The position numbers and the translations under genes are program-made. Under the pieces are notes generated by a model, which saw only the letters and a list, made by a program, of their open reading frames with translations, did no database searches and was not told where the DNA came from. From Archilochus colubris (taxonomy: Eukaryota; Chordata; Aves; Apodiformes; Trochilidae), in the NCBI GenBank assembly GCA_023079485.1, contig CM041083.1, positions 153,902,552-153,966,551 on the forward strand: a stretch of DNA of 64,000 bases, in the 5' to 3' direction. Within the stretch, counting starts at the first letter, position 1, and every line of letters begins with the position of its first letter. Positions 19,508 through 32,778 of this stretch are shown in pieces.

Positions 19508-20315
19508 AAACCAAAATAGGTTTGGTGGAGAATGGTTTGAAAACAACCTTGAGGAAAAGGACTTCAGGATGTTGGTGGATGAGAAGCTCAAAATGAGCTG
19601 TCAATATGTGCTTGGAGCCCAGGAAACCAAATGAATCGTGGGCTATATCAAAAGAAGCATAGCCAGAAGATTGAGTGATAGAGGAGAGAGAAAGAAGAGA
19701 GAAGAGAAGAGAAGAGAAGAGAAGAGAAGAGAAGAGAAGAGAAGAGAAGAGAAGAGAAGAGAAGAGAAGAGAAGAGAAGAGAAGAGAAGAGAAGAGAAGA
19801 GAAGAGAAGAGAAGAGAAGAGAAGAGAAGAGAAGAGAAGAGAAGAGAAGAGAAGAGAAGAGAAGAGAAGAGAAGAGAAGAGAAGAGAAGAGAAGAGAAGA
19901 GAAGAGAAGAGAAGAGAAGAGAAGAGAAGAGAAGAGAAGAGAAGAGAAGAAAGGCTCTGGGGTGACATTATAGTGGCCTTCCAGTACCTGTAGGGGACCT
20001 ACAGGTAAGCTGAAGAGGGACTTTTTACAAGGGTGTGTAGTGATAGAACATGGGGTAATTGTTTTAAGGCAGAAGAGGGTAGATTTAGATTAGATATTAG
20101 GAAGAAATTTTTTAGTGTGAGGGTGGTGAGACAGTGGCACATTACCCAGGGAAGCTGTGGATGTCTGCTCCCTGGAGGTGTTCAACTACATGTTAGATGG
20201 AATTTTGCACAGCCTGGTCTAGTGGAAGGTGTCCCCCCTGCCTATGCAGGGTGTTTGGAATTAGATGATATTTAAGGCCCCTTCCAGCCAAAACTATTCT
20301 GTCTATATTCACTGA
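19508..20315 (+). mobile_element. CR1 LINE (sense) interrupted by a microsatellite
   Basis: The left part (19508-19690) matches the CR1 post-RT region in sense orientation (GCTTGGAGCCCAGGAAACCA...GGGCTATATC). The right part (19951-20315) continues with the CR1 3' segment (CTGGGGTGACAT, GGCCTTCCAGTACCTG) and ends with a decayed 3' terminus. About 200 bp of expected CR1 body is absent, and the GAAGA array stands where the junction is. Confidence 0.88.
19696..19950. repeat. (GAAGA)n pentanucleotide microsatellite, about 50 copies
   Basis: A nearly perfect 5-bp tandem array of about 255 bp. Because the unit length is not a multiple of three, every frame cycles through the same 15-bp set. Both strands are open, giving artefactual Arg/Glu/Lys or Ser/Leu/Phe repeat frames over 19638-19973. 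It is flanked directly by CR1. Confidence 0.97.
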
Positions 20316-22274
20316 ATTCATTGATAACTCTGCAAGTAACACTGATGATTTTTAAAGTAAATTCCTTGTTATCCAATCTGTTGTACAGCTATATTAGCCC
20401 TATTGTGAATGATAATCTGTGATATGTCTCTAATGGCCCCTATAAAGGAATAGATCTATGTGTTTCAGTCACTATGACTATTTAGAAATAAAAATATGGG
20501 CTCTGTCTCAAATAGATTTTAAGCAAACTACGTGAGCAGACACGATGATGATGTTAACATAAATGTATAAGGAGAAACACAGGAACACATGACTAAGACT
20601 GATGTATTTCAAGGCAGTTGTGCTGGGTTTAGATTTCAAGAAACACTAGAGATGCCTCAAAATGTAGCATTGCAGCATTTTAGGAACTGATAATCCTATG
20701 ATAAGAGCTCAACACAGAGGAAAGCAGAGGACACATGAAATAATCTGAAATAAGAATGACAAGTTGATAAAAGACCTGTAATAACACCTGAAAATTTAAT
20801 ATAAGCTTGCTCTTCATGAAACTCTATTGCATGAAATCAAATTCAAACCTTTAAAAAAGGCTAAAAAAGGTATTGCGCATGTACATGCAAGCAGAAACCT
20901 AAAAATTCAGTAGAAAAGAATATAGAGTGATATGCTGTTCCCACCATCTGTTACTAGTATAAATCAATGTAATTGGCCTCTAACAATTCATCTTTCATCT
21001 TATCTTCATCACCATTATATCTGAAGGTCTGTAAATATTCAAGCAGCTAACAAATGCTTTTAACTTGGAGACTAAATAACACTCCTCAGTCAGAGACAGA
21101 ATTACTCAATGACAAATTGACTCTAATAGCCTTTCTGACACTTATTTTTACTTCTCAAAAAAGTACAAAAGCAAAAAGTGACTGTAAAATCCTCTCTGTA
21201 TGTTTTCATGCACCCTATCATAAATATCATCACTGAAAACAATACCAGTGAAATCAATACAGAATACTGTAGTACAGAGATGCTGTTGCATTTATTCATA
21301 ACACAGCATTAGCTAACTAGCCACATGTCTATATACTCTGTGCTTTCTGAGGCCTCTGGCAACACAAGAATGGAATTAATGGAATTAAAACAGCTCAGAG
21401 GTTGCTGCTTGTGGTGATGGAAAATACAGGGCTGGATGACACAAGTCACAGCACAACCTTAGTGCATCAGCCCCTCTCTATTACAGGCTATTGCTACTTA
21501 CACATAACTAACATGCAATGTGATTGGTCAAACTTTCCCACCTTGGTGGAGACATAACTTTCCTCAGCAGGATGAGTACTTGCTGTCTCTCAGATCCTCC
21601 TCAGAGTGCAACCTCCTCAAGGTCAAGCCCTTTGTAGCCTAAGAGGCTATCTCCTACAGCTGCTTCTCAGCAATGGGGTTGGAGAAAATTATGAAACTCT
21701 ACATTAGGTGTGGAGAAAATAACCAACAGGTGGATATCTTCTTTTTCCTTTAATTCTTAATTTCTTTTGCCTCAGCAGCTATATTTTTTCCAAGAGTGGA
21801 CCTGTCTGATAAATTAATTTTGTTCTCAGCTTCAAAAGGGAATATCTGTGGCTGTCTTTATATGTAGAATTTTATCATCTTTTCTTGAAAAGTTGTTCAG
21901 GCTTGTTAGTAGTGTTAAATCCACTTTAATTTTCCTAGGTATCTAGAAACTGATTTGAAGGAATGGTACTCACACCATTGTCTTTTCTTTAAAAGAACAT
22001 AGTACTATAAAGGTACATGGTACTCTGAGAATATCTTGTGAATTGAGGCACTTGTCTTTAAGGAAGTGTTCCTTTAACTCCAGAGGGACATCTTTGCACA
22101 GCCTCCCATACACATCCCATGGCTTCTGAGCTAAACCAGACTGATGATAATGATGCCTTGACCTTGGCAGCCAACCAAGTCTGAAATGCAGCTCATCAGA
22201 GTCTATATAAAGAAACAATGTCCTTTCACAGAATAATCCTTTCTATTGCCTCCAGATTTGGAGGAATTTCCAAT
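20316..22274. other. Noncoding DNA with one GC-richer patch
   Basis: No coding signal. The patch at about 21390-21700 is GC-richer than its surroundings (tracts such as CCACCTTGGTGGAG) and may be an old unrecognised repeat. Confidence 0.4.
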
Positions 22275-22347
22275 TTCAAGAGGTTGGACCAGGTGATCCT
22301 TGAGGTTCTTTCCAACCTGACGTTCTATGATTCTATGCTTCTGTGAT
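22275..22347 (+). mobile_element. CR1 3'-terminal fragment (sense)
   Basis: GGTTGGACCAGGTGATCC, then CCTTGAGGTTCTTTCCAACC, and the terminal TTCTATGATTCTATG. This is a severely 5'-truncated CR1 end. Confidence 0.9.
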
Positions 22348-22904
22348 TTGGACATTTATCTGTGACATTTGTTCAGATATATGATTATAACAAATCTGAT
22401 ATTCAATGAGACATCACTAGGTTGGATTGAGATATATAGATATATAGTATGCTTTACTTTCTTTCTGAATTCTTAATTTCTACAGTCCACATCCTATCTT
22501 GTTTTTTGAGTGTTTCCTAAATGAAAAACAACTTGAAAATTCTTCTTCAATACAAGATGTTACTATGCAAATAATTAACCATGTAGCGATTGACCTCTCT
22601 AAATGAGAATTTAAAACATGAGTAACCATCATAGAATTAAGTTTACATATTTCACTTAAGCTTAAAATTATTCCAGTCCTTGCAAGGTCTCTCCTCCAAA
22701 AAAAAACCTGTTTATCCATAGTTTCTAAACTGAATAAACCAAATTCATTTAACACTTGTAGGCAATTTTTATTTCCAAAATTCATTTTAAAGACTCAATT
22801 AGCTGCTTTCTGAATTTGTTATGCATTAAAAATGTAAGATGCAACTGTTTCCTCTCAGCAATATATTTAAATACATATATTAAAGTATCTTTGATAATAA
22901 TTCC
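22348..22904. other. AT-rich noncoding DNA
   Basis: No supported feature. Confidence 0.5.
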
Positions 22905-24352
22905 AGAATCAGAGAATCACTGTTCTCATGGTTGCAAAGGACACTGCTAATCCAGAAAAAACCACCATGCACAATATAGCATGTCCTGAAGTGCCTCATC
23001 TACACATTTTTGTAAAACCTTCAAGGATGGTGACTCTTATCAACAACTTTAGCAGCCCATTCCAATGTCTGATTGCTCTTTCAGCGAAGAAATTCTCCCT
23101 AATATCTGATCTAAATCTTCCCTGGTGCCACTTCCTCTTGCCTGTTGTTATTTACTGGGGAGCAAAGGCCAACACCTACCTCACTATAAGCATAGAGAGC
23201 GGTGAGGTCTCCCCTTAGCCTCCTCCAAACTAAACTCTCCCAGTTCCCCCAGTCACTCCTCCTCAGACTTGTGCTTTATGCACTGCACCAGCTTGGTTGC
23301 CATTCTCTGAATGTGCTCCAGCAATTCATTTTCTTTCTTGTAGTGAGAAGCCCAGGGCTGCACACAGTGACTGAAGTGTGGCCTCACCAGTATAAAGCAG
23401 AGGGCAGGATCACTTCCCTTGTCCTGCTAGCCACCTCATTCCTGATACAAATCAGGATGCTGTTGGCCTTTTTGGCCTCCTGGGAACACAGCTGGCTCAT
23501 ATTTAGCTGGGTGTCCTCCAGCATCTCCTGATCTTTCTCTGCTAGGCAGCTTTCCAGCCACTCTTCCCCAAGCCTGGAGCATAACATGAGATTGTTGTGA
23601 CTGAAGTGCAGAACCCACCACTTGGCCTTGTTTAACCTCATTTCATTGACGTGGGCCCATGAATGCAGTATGTCCAGGTCCCTTTGCAGAGCCTTTGTAC
23701 CCTTAGTGTTGTCTGCAAACATACTGAGGAAGCACTTGAATCCCTCATCCAGATTATTGATAAAGATATTGAAAAAGAATGGCTCCAAAACTGAACAATG
23801 AGGGACACAACTGGTGACAGGTTGCCAACTACATTTTAACTCCATTGACTACAACTCAGTGTGTCCAGCTATGTAGTCAGTTTTTCAACTCAAGGAAGAG
23901 TACATCTGTCTAAGCTAGACATCTGCCAGTTTCCTTTGGAGAATGCTGTGGGAGATGGTGTCAAAGGCTTTCCTAAAGTCCAAGTAGACAATGTCCAATC
24001 TTGCCCTCATCCTGGTCATAGAAGGAGACCAGACTGTCCAAGCAGGACATGGATTTCCTGAACCCATGCTGTCTGGGCCTGATCCCCTGGCTCTCCTGCC
24101 CCTGCCATGTGAGCTCACACAAGATAGACCTCTTCCTAATTTTTCCAGATGCTGAGGTTAAGCTGACAAACTTATGGTACCTCAGATTCTCTTTCTGGTC
24201 CTTCTTGTAGATGGACATTACACTGGCAAACTTCCAGCCACTTGGGACCTCCCCTGTTTACCAAGACTGGTAAATGAAGGAGAGCAGCTTGGTGAGCTCC
24301 TCTGCCAGCTCCTTCAGTACCCTCAGGTGGATCCCATTGGTTCCATAGAATT
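22905..24352 (-). mobile_element. Long CR1 LINE (1.45 kb, antisense)
   Basis: The 3' end is at 22905 (AGAATCAGAGAATCAC). A minus-strand frame at 23384-23845 has the RT palm with FFNIFINNLDEG and the catalytic motif mutated to FADNTK, then the post-RT block. A second frame near 24000-24200 holds the region before it (VSLTSASGK and GFRKSMSCLDSLVSFYD). The element reaches the RT fingers at about 24352. Frames are broken. Confidence 0.93.
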
Positions 24353-26340
24353 GTGATTAGTTTCCCTTATCACAGAAGAACCAGTCTGTATTTTGTTCAC
24401 TGTATAGCATATATAACCCCTTAAAAAAAGAACATTTTTTTTTTTAACAATATATTGTATGTTATGTTTCGACAACTGTGGCTTGGCTTCTTTCTTAGCT
24501 TTCCACTAACTTTATTAAGGAAATACATATGAACCAGGTTGTGTTTACAGAGGGTACACTGTATTTTCCTAGGACAACTATCAATGCAGAAAAGGGAGGT
24601 GCAATGCTTCTATTAAGCTTCTGTTAAGTCTCCTGTTCTGGATGATTGGAGTACCCAGATGGAAAATGATTTTCAGCATGCACTTGGCTGGCCAGAGATC
24701 AACCTCAGTTAGTTCTGCACAGGCTGCAGCTATAGATATTTGTATTCATACAAACATCTTTGCATTTTGATTCTTGTCATAGTGTAAAATATGAAAATGC
24801 ATCTTTTGTGTTGTGATGTCTAAGTAGTTTAAGATTATTTTGTGTGCATTTAGGATTTTTTTTTAAATTATATGTATGCTTAGTTCCATTTGATGGGCTT
24901 CCAAACACAAGAGAATTATCATTTTAATGTTAATCAGTTACAAAATAAGACTATATAACAAGTATAATGGAAAATTATAATTTTCAGCTTATATGCTTAA
25001 TTGCTTTATGTTTGATTCCCATTTGCAACACCATCTTGCTCCACTGTTTGAAAATGCAAAGAAAGAAATTGGGGTAAATCTAGTATTTTTACTTTGTGGA
25101 CATCTAAACTACCTTTATTGTTCTTTAACACTCTCAAAAAGAAGGTTCTCTGCTTTTCTGGACAAGGTGCAGAAGGTTTTCTGCAGCAAAGAGAATGTAA
25201 CTACACTCATAAAATACTCTGGAACTACATTTCATGTGTCAAGAAGGCAAATTCCAATGTGGATGCAGAGATAAAGACATTCAGTGATGTAAATTCTATG
25301 TATCTTTAAATATGCATTGAAGGAGACAGTTTTTGTGTGTGAATCTCTACATATATATATGTCTATGTGTACAGAAAATAGTAAAGAGTTACTATGGTAA
25401 CAGTGGCTCCTAATTACAACAGCCTTGTTAGTACTACAAAGGCGTGTACCTTTGAAACAGTTTTCTAAAAGAAGCTTTTTTTCAGCACTTGAACAAGATA
25501 ATGACAACTCCTGTTATTTCTGAATCAGAAAAGGAAAAACCACTGTGTATCTAAGTGGATGAACAGCACCAGTCCAAATTACAGGCATAAAGAATTCAAA
25601 CTGTTTGATAAGGTTTGTTATTACAGGTTTTATGATCGGGGGCAGGGGAAAAAGAAATCTTAATGGGAGTATTTTAAATTCAACCGATCTTTTCCATGTT
25701 TGCCTTTTTATTAAATGAGTCTTATAAATAGGAGACTTACAAAGAAGTTCAGCTATTTCCTGGTGAAAAGTAATAAAAAATAATCATGCTTGCAGAATTC
25801 ATTTGCAAACATTAATGTTTTTGGATGTTAAGCAGCAGACAAAAGATGCACACTAAGGTAATACTCTCTGCAAGTCAATATCCCAACCTATTGAATATGA
25901 AAATACTCTTTTCCCCCAGACAAGCAGTCTTTTAATAACTGTTTATGATGGTAACATTAATTTAATTCTAGGGTTATTCTTAAAACTATTACAGACTTTG
26001 GTATAGGTCATACTGTCCCTTCCATAAGGGGATGCTGCACTGGGTTCATAAAATGAATAGTCCCTGTAAGGCTAGTTATTTAACATTAGAGCTAAGTGAG
26101 GTCAAATATGGAAAAAAATTTGCTGGAGGTGAGGAATTCCTCTATGTTGATGTACATGACATCCTGACAGTAACTCCAAGGAATAATAACACTTCTCTAA
26201 AAGATAACTACAAGAAAAAAATGTCTCTAAAGCTCAGCAAGACTTTACAAAATAAATTATAAAATAGCCAACTAGAAGTGAACAGCACATCACCTGCTTT
26301 AAAATATTTCTTATCCAGTAAAAATTATAATATTTATTTT
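24353..26340. other. AT-rich noncoding DNA
   Basis: No supported feature. Several chance frames of 70-93 codons have no domain-like composition. Confidence 0.45.
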
Positions 26341-26855
26341 TTACATCTGGCTTTCTGGGCTTCAAGCACATGTTGCTGGCTCATGTTGAGCTTCAGATCA
26401 ATGAACAACCCCACGTCCTTCTCCTCAGGACTTCTTTCAGTACATTCTCCACCTAATTTGTGTTTGCGCTTGACATTTCCACAAGCCATTTGCAGGATCT
26501 TTGCCATAATGAACTTCATGAGGTTGGCACGGGCCCACCACTTATGCCTGTCAAAGTCCCTCTGGATGTCCTTCCTAATCTCCAGCATGTTGATCACAGC
26601 ACACAGCTTGATGTTGTCACCAGACTCGCTGAGGGTGCACTCAGTCCCACTAACCATGACTCTGACAAAGATATTAAACCACAATGTTCATTGGCACAGA
26701 TGTTAAACAGCAATTGTCCCAGTACTGACACCTAAGGAACACCACTTGCTATTGATCTCTGTTTGGATATCAAGCTATTGACCACTACCCTGTGAGTGCA
26801 ACCATCCAGCCAATTCTTTATCCAAGTGGTTCATCCACCAATTTAAACAATCCAT
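26341..26855 (-). mobile_element. CR1 LINE internal fragment (antisense)
   Basis: Matches antisense CR1 from the post-RT region (CTTCAAGCACATGTTGCTGG) through the palm to the block ending CATCCAGCCAATTCTTTATC. It has a GGTGCACTCAGTCCCACTAA-type segment typical of CR1. It is more diverged than the neighbours at 23 kb, with no 3' end retained. Confidence 0.8.
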
Positions 26856-28386
26856 CTATTCTAAACAAGACTTAACAAAATATAAAAAAATAATTTTGCT
26901 TTTTCTTCCAGAAATAGAGGAACAGAAAAATACGTTACTATTGCCATATCATTCATCTGTATATTTGCATACAAAATGTCATTATTTTGATTTTCAGTAA
27001 TAAAAGCCATGAAGGAATAATGATCTCTTATCTCTTATAAAGATCAAGTTCAGATTTTTGACTTTTCTACCGGAAATTCAAACATTTGAGCTATTAGCAT
27101 ATATACTGGTTAATACAGAAAAGTCACATTAATTGTTTTATTCAACAAACAAAAAATAATTATTAATATGAAAATACTTTGATTGTTCTTTGTTGTGGAG
27201 AGTAGCTAGTACTCATTCCAATAACAGCACACTACAGGAAAATGCAATGAGATTGATTTTCTTGGCTACATTGTTAACAAAGCATGATTAACAAAGTAGC
27301 ATACCACAATAACAAAATATCAGATACTGATTATTACTTATTTTCTTCTGGAATATCAAACTATACAATTACTTGGAAATAATTGGAACTCATTGCGTTT
27401 ATTACTTTTCTTATTGTGCAATGGAACTGTGATGGTTTTTATTTTTTGTCATCAAACTTCTGCAGAAAGACAGAATGAAAAATTAAATGGGCTTGGGAAT
27501 ATGAAAACAACAGCCAAAACTTTTTTATCTCTCAATGCTTTTTGGTTTGAAAAAATAAAATATGATCTGAAAGAGGAAAGGGAGAAAAATACAATACTAG
27601 AGACATGATTAGATGTTATACTTTCTGTAAAGGGCTAAGCTGTGTTCTTATGATCAACCACAGTCATAGAGAGATTTGTCCTCAGAATACTGAGTTACAG
27701 TAGATACTGTCAGACTTCAGAAGCAGAACTGCTTTCAGTGTGCTTCTCACGTGCAGAAAGGCATAATCTGAGAATTATCTGCTAGAGCAGCTGCATGTTC
27801 TTTCAAATTTTCCTTATTCTTTGAAAGCCTGCAAAAGAGAAAACAACCTATCTTCTGCAAGGAACACAAATCTATTTCATCACCCTTCTTCATAGTAGAA
27901 CATCTCTGCATCAGATTTTTCTGGTCTCTTTTTCACTGTGAATTTAGAAGTACATAACCTCTGAGCATCTGAAGGAGGTAGGAATCTTTGAATTTTTTGC
28001 TGTTCTCTTCCATGTCTAGAGAAATTAAAAGTCCAATCCTTAATATTTATATTGCAGTTGTGTACCAAGGTTAAAGTCAGAATCAGTGGTTCTTTATACT
28101 AGCTCTCCTGTGGAGCTCAGAAAAACAACCTTGTGGCTAAAAAACAATGACTTGACACATTAGCTAAAACTATACTTGTGCAGGAATATTTTGTTACATG
28201 GAAAAGGCTTCTTTTATTTTAAATGTCATAATACAGTTTAGAAAGAGTAGTGTATTTTTTATTTATAGAAATTATATGTATAGAAAACTGAGATAAATTG
28301 GCATTTATTAACATGGAATGTGTTTGCAATACCATTCCCTGGGATTTTGGGGTTCATATATGTACACACATATGAGGATAGATGAG

Positions 28387-28414
28387 TAGATAGATAGATA
28401 GATAGATAGATAGA
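28387..28414. repeat. (TAGA)n microsatellite, about 7 copies
   Basis: A short perfect tetranucleotide tract ending in TAGACAG. Confidence 0.9.
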
Positions 28415-31400
28415 CAGAATGCATATTTCATTTTTACAGGTAAAACGGAAATAATTTACAGTTTAAATAAGATTCAGTACAACAATTTATCTTTATTTCA
28501 GGTTTCGGATTATTTTTTTCAGAAAGAACAAAGCCTGTGTTCATGAATTTGAAATTCTTCAATAAATGATGAATGGATATCTCAATCACTTGGTATGCAG
28601 ACAATAAAATTCCTTTTCACTGCATACAAAAAGGAATTACTTATTTTTTTCAAGCTACTGAATTACTTTGTCAATAAGTTTCATATATTGATGTTTAGTC
28701 TCCTGAATGCTCATTTTCATCATAAAATCAAATATAGACATTATAAGTCTATTTGTTGAGTTTTGATTTGGGATTTGTTTGTTTTATTGTTTATATATTA
28801 AATTGTTCCTATATAATGCATTTGATGCTAATGCACTGTCCTACATGACTACCTTCATTAAACCAGTCCCTTTGGTATAAAATAGCACCATATTTTTTTA
28901 CAGAATATCACCCAGAAATCACAGTAGCCTTTTCTAACACAATTTTCTGAGCAATTTTCTAACACAAATGTATCAAACATGACGGTGGTTGGGGTCAAAC
29001 AACAAAAAATCTTTTTCTGTTACATGCTATTCACATTTGTCATCAGTCTAGGCCTGTCAAAAGCCAATTATTCAAAAACCTTTCTTGCAGAGTTTTAAGA
29101 CTATGAACTTGTATCTACATTGTTGACATCGTGAAAAGACAGAAAAGTAAAGGTATATCTGACCTTACGTTTCCATACAACCAAGACTGCAAACAAGAGT
29201 CTCTAAGATAGATATTTCTGTATCAGACTTCTAGCAGGTTAATTTTCTGCAATTTTCATTACTTAATGGGTTTGCTTGTGGAAAAGTTTATCTTTTTAAT
29301 AAGCATGTCTACTGTTCCAGATTTACACTTCTAATTTTTTTTCTTTTGTAACTAATGAGCTCAGACTGGCATAGAGTAATTAAATTAGTTTTATATCTGA
29401 CAATATGTCAAAGAAGCATTTGTATAACATTTTTCAATATACAGAATATACAGAACAAATAAGATTTACACTGGAATTCCTATACTGATATTGCTATATC
29501 ACTATGTTTGGTTCTGGGTCTCCAGTTGTATTTCATTATCGTTCCAAGGTTCATTGTTTTTTTTTTAATAAATATTTCTCAGAAGTCAACTCAGCAGTTT
29601 AGGAGCTCTGATTCTCAAAATGCAGCTTCTAAAAGGAATTAAAAAAAAATTAAAAGCCAAGCAATTCTATTTACTAGATTTTTAGATAACAAAAAAAAAA
29701 AAATACTAAGACCCCAAAAGAATAAATAAATAAAAAAAAAGTTTAGATGTATTAACTGAAAAGAAATTCATCATCAAACCATCAGTCTTATGCGGGATTC
29801 ATTTGGCTGTCATTATGCCTCACTTTAGACTGCAGTTCACTTCTTCCTAAGGTAGTAATTTTCAGATTCATCACACTTTAAAAAATGCTTTTAGTGTTAC
29901 TAACTTAGATTTAGATATTATTAATGTAGACTATTATTAGGTGAGATATTTATAGTTGTGTATACTACTTCTAATAAGGGAAGTCCTTGAGATACTACTA
30001 AAAAGTGGGAAGTTATTCCTGGGAAACACTGTTACATTTTCCTAAGACTCAATACACCTAATCTGTGACTGAGTCTGGTTAATGGTTCAGTGCTTCTCTC
30101 TTCTATTTCTACCTTTGGTAGAGATTGCACTCCCTGTCAAACTTTTAATAATTAATATTTCCCAGTCAAATATTTTCCATAAGAATACAGTGTCTGAAAA
30201 TGGTAACAACAAAGAAGCACTGCTTAAGTATTACTACATTATTAGGATTATTACTTAGAAATAGAATGGAATTTGATATTTGTAAGGTGTTTTTCAAAAC
30301 CTGATACTTCGCTGTTGTACCTATAGGCAACCTCTCTTGATGTTAGAGTAGCTCTGAATACAATTTGGCCCACTAGAGATAATACAGTTGTCTAGCTATT
30401 CATGTGGAATTAACTGTAACTCAGGAAGCTTTTTTTAATGTGTTCTCTCCTCATTCTCATCTGTTAAAAGTAGATTTATTTATTTTTGTACCATTTTTTG
30501 CGTATTTAGTATTCTTCTGAGACTATTGGTTTAGCACACGTAAAAATATTTCAGAGCCATTAAAGAATGGGATTGTCAATAGGAAAGTTGCTGCTGATAT
30601 TTAAAGTATGCGCTATTTCATGATAGATATTTTTTTTCTGCTACTGACACACAGCTCAGTCATATAGATATGTTCTTTCATTTAAATGAGTATGTGTGTG
30701 TAAAAGAAATGGAGAAATAATAAATATTTTTTTCATTAAATTAAATAAGGAAACTATAAGTGGTCAGATCAGGACATCTGAAGAATAATTACTTTTTATC
30801 CTTAGTATCAAAAAATTAAATGGTATACATAGATGTATTATCATTTACTAATGCACACAAAGGATTTGACCAAAGCAGTATAACAAAGAGAGAAATGCAT
30901 TTTGATAAGAAATCTATAATGAGGATTCTGATTCTCAGGAACTTTGCTTTTCTGAGGTTTTTCTTAGTCACATCAAATGGTATTATCTGTAAAAAAAATG
31001 GGATTATTAAAATCAGATTATTAAGATCAGGTGTTGTTAAGATCAAGAATGATTGAAATGAACCTAGAAATGAACCTAGAAAGACTGCAGGAATGAAATG
31101 AAAAGTATGTGAAATAAATTATTCAGAGGATTTGTCAGAGTTGCAAGAAACAAGGGAGAAAAAGTAATGGAAGACCATATTGTGCTACAATCATGCATGA
31201 TATAAAATTTGAGAATAAGAGTGAAATGTAAGCTAGTGTAAAAAAAAAAAAGGAGAAAGTTGAATGTTAAGGTATGGCAGCAGTATAGCAGCATGTTAAG
31301 GAAGAGAAAATAGTTGTGAAATAAGGATTAACAGTGAGAAGAGATACTGAATTTACAAAAGTAAACAAGGAACTGGAGCAAGGACGGAGGAGCAGGCAGA

Positions 31401-32757
31401 AGATTGTAGTAAGGAGACAAAATGTGCAAGAAAAGCCTGATTACTTGAGCATGTTTACCCAACTAATTAAATATTTTTTGATACAGTTTTCAGTGCTCAG
31501 TCAAATCACCTACTTTCTTTTCATCACTTGTATTTGCCCTTCGTGAATTGCCTGGATGTCACTGGTTAATAGAGTTTCAGAGTTTATGTTTCAAATGGAC
31601 CATATGTTTATGACCTTACTTAAAGAGATTCTAATTTAGAAGGGGAATCTAAGATATTCTGTCTACTGTTCCAGCATGTGTCTGTGTCAAAAATGAACTA
31701 CTTATTTTAAACTCACTGGAATTTTCTGAAAATATTTTGGAAAATATTTATTTAGCTTAATTTGAGATGTGTACTATATAGATATATGGATTTAAATAAG
31801 CTTGATCTAATTACAACCAACACACTTGCAGTAAGCTTCACATTATCACATTTCAGGGGTTAGATTTGCTTCCAGATTTTCAACATATAAATTTAAGTGT
31901 TTAAATGTAAAAAACTGGAATTTTAAACTTCTGACATAGCATGTATAGTTAATAGAGTATGTGGAGTCTGGAAAACTGTACAGTTGATAAAGCATACTTT
32001 TCTAAATTATTTCAGCAGCATGTTTACTCCCCATATCCTACATATATTCAAATGTAGGCATCTAATCTAGAACTGAAAAACACCCATAGGATTTGATGAA
32101 TTTTCTTAAGGAGCTCACATGAGATTTCTCAATGAAATCTGCCTGGCTTCCCGTTCCCACTTTAGAAAGCTGATTCTTCTCACAAGCCTTATGATACACT
32201 TTGCAATCTTGTGCATGTGACCTTGGATAACCTAGAACCTCTTAGATGTTGCCAGACACCTATGTTTAGGTAACTGAGCCAGCCATCAGGTATCTTTGGC
32301 CTAAATGTCTTCATCTAAATTAATCCTTCCTGGTTCCTTTATAATTAACGAAGAGAAGTAGACAATTCTGAGGAGTAATATATCTGACCTATTTTTAGGA
32401 AGAGGTGAATTTTATTTTAAAAGAGCCTATTTCTTTTAAGTCAGAACAACGGAAGCCTGTGGGAACTAGCCTGAATATAGGGATGTACATTATTGATCTA
32501 AATTTGGTTGACTGGGTCTTGTCCCATCCTGTCCTGTAGGGATATGTCATGTCATGAGGGCAGGACAAAAGCATATTAATACTCAGTCATCAGATCAATT
32601 TCTTTTCGGAAGAACTGAGAAACAAATAAACTAGGTAAGCCAGTAGAAAAGATAAGCAGATTAATACATTTGTGATTCTGTGTTAGACAAAAGAGAGTAT
32701 AGAAGTTCTCTTTTGAGTAACAATATACAATTCACTGAAGTTACTAAATGAAAGGTC

Positions 32758-32778
32758 TTTTTTTTTTTTTTTTTTTTT
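32758..32778. repeat. Poly-T tract
   Basis: A run of about 21 T followed by AGGG. It mimics a 3' splice site but no frame follows. Confidence 0.8.

Noticed and set aside
19638..19973. 111-codon Arg/Glu/Lys frame and its 106-codon reverse as genes
   Set aside because: Both are produced mechanically by a 5-bp tandem repeat lying inside a CR1 copy.
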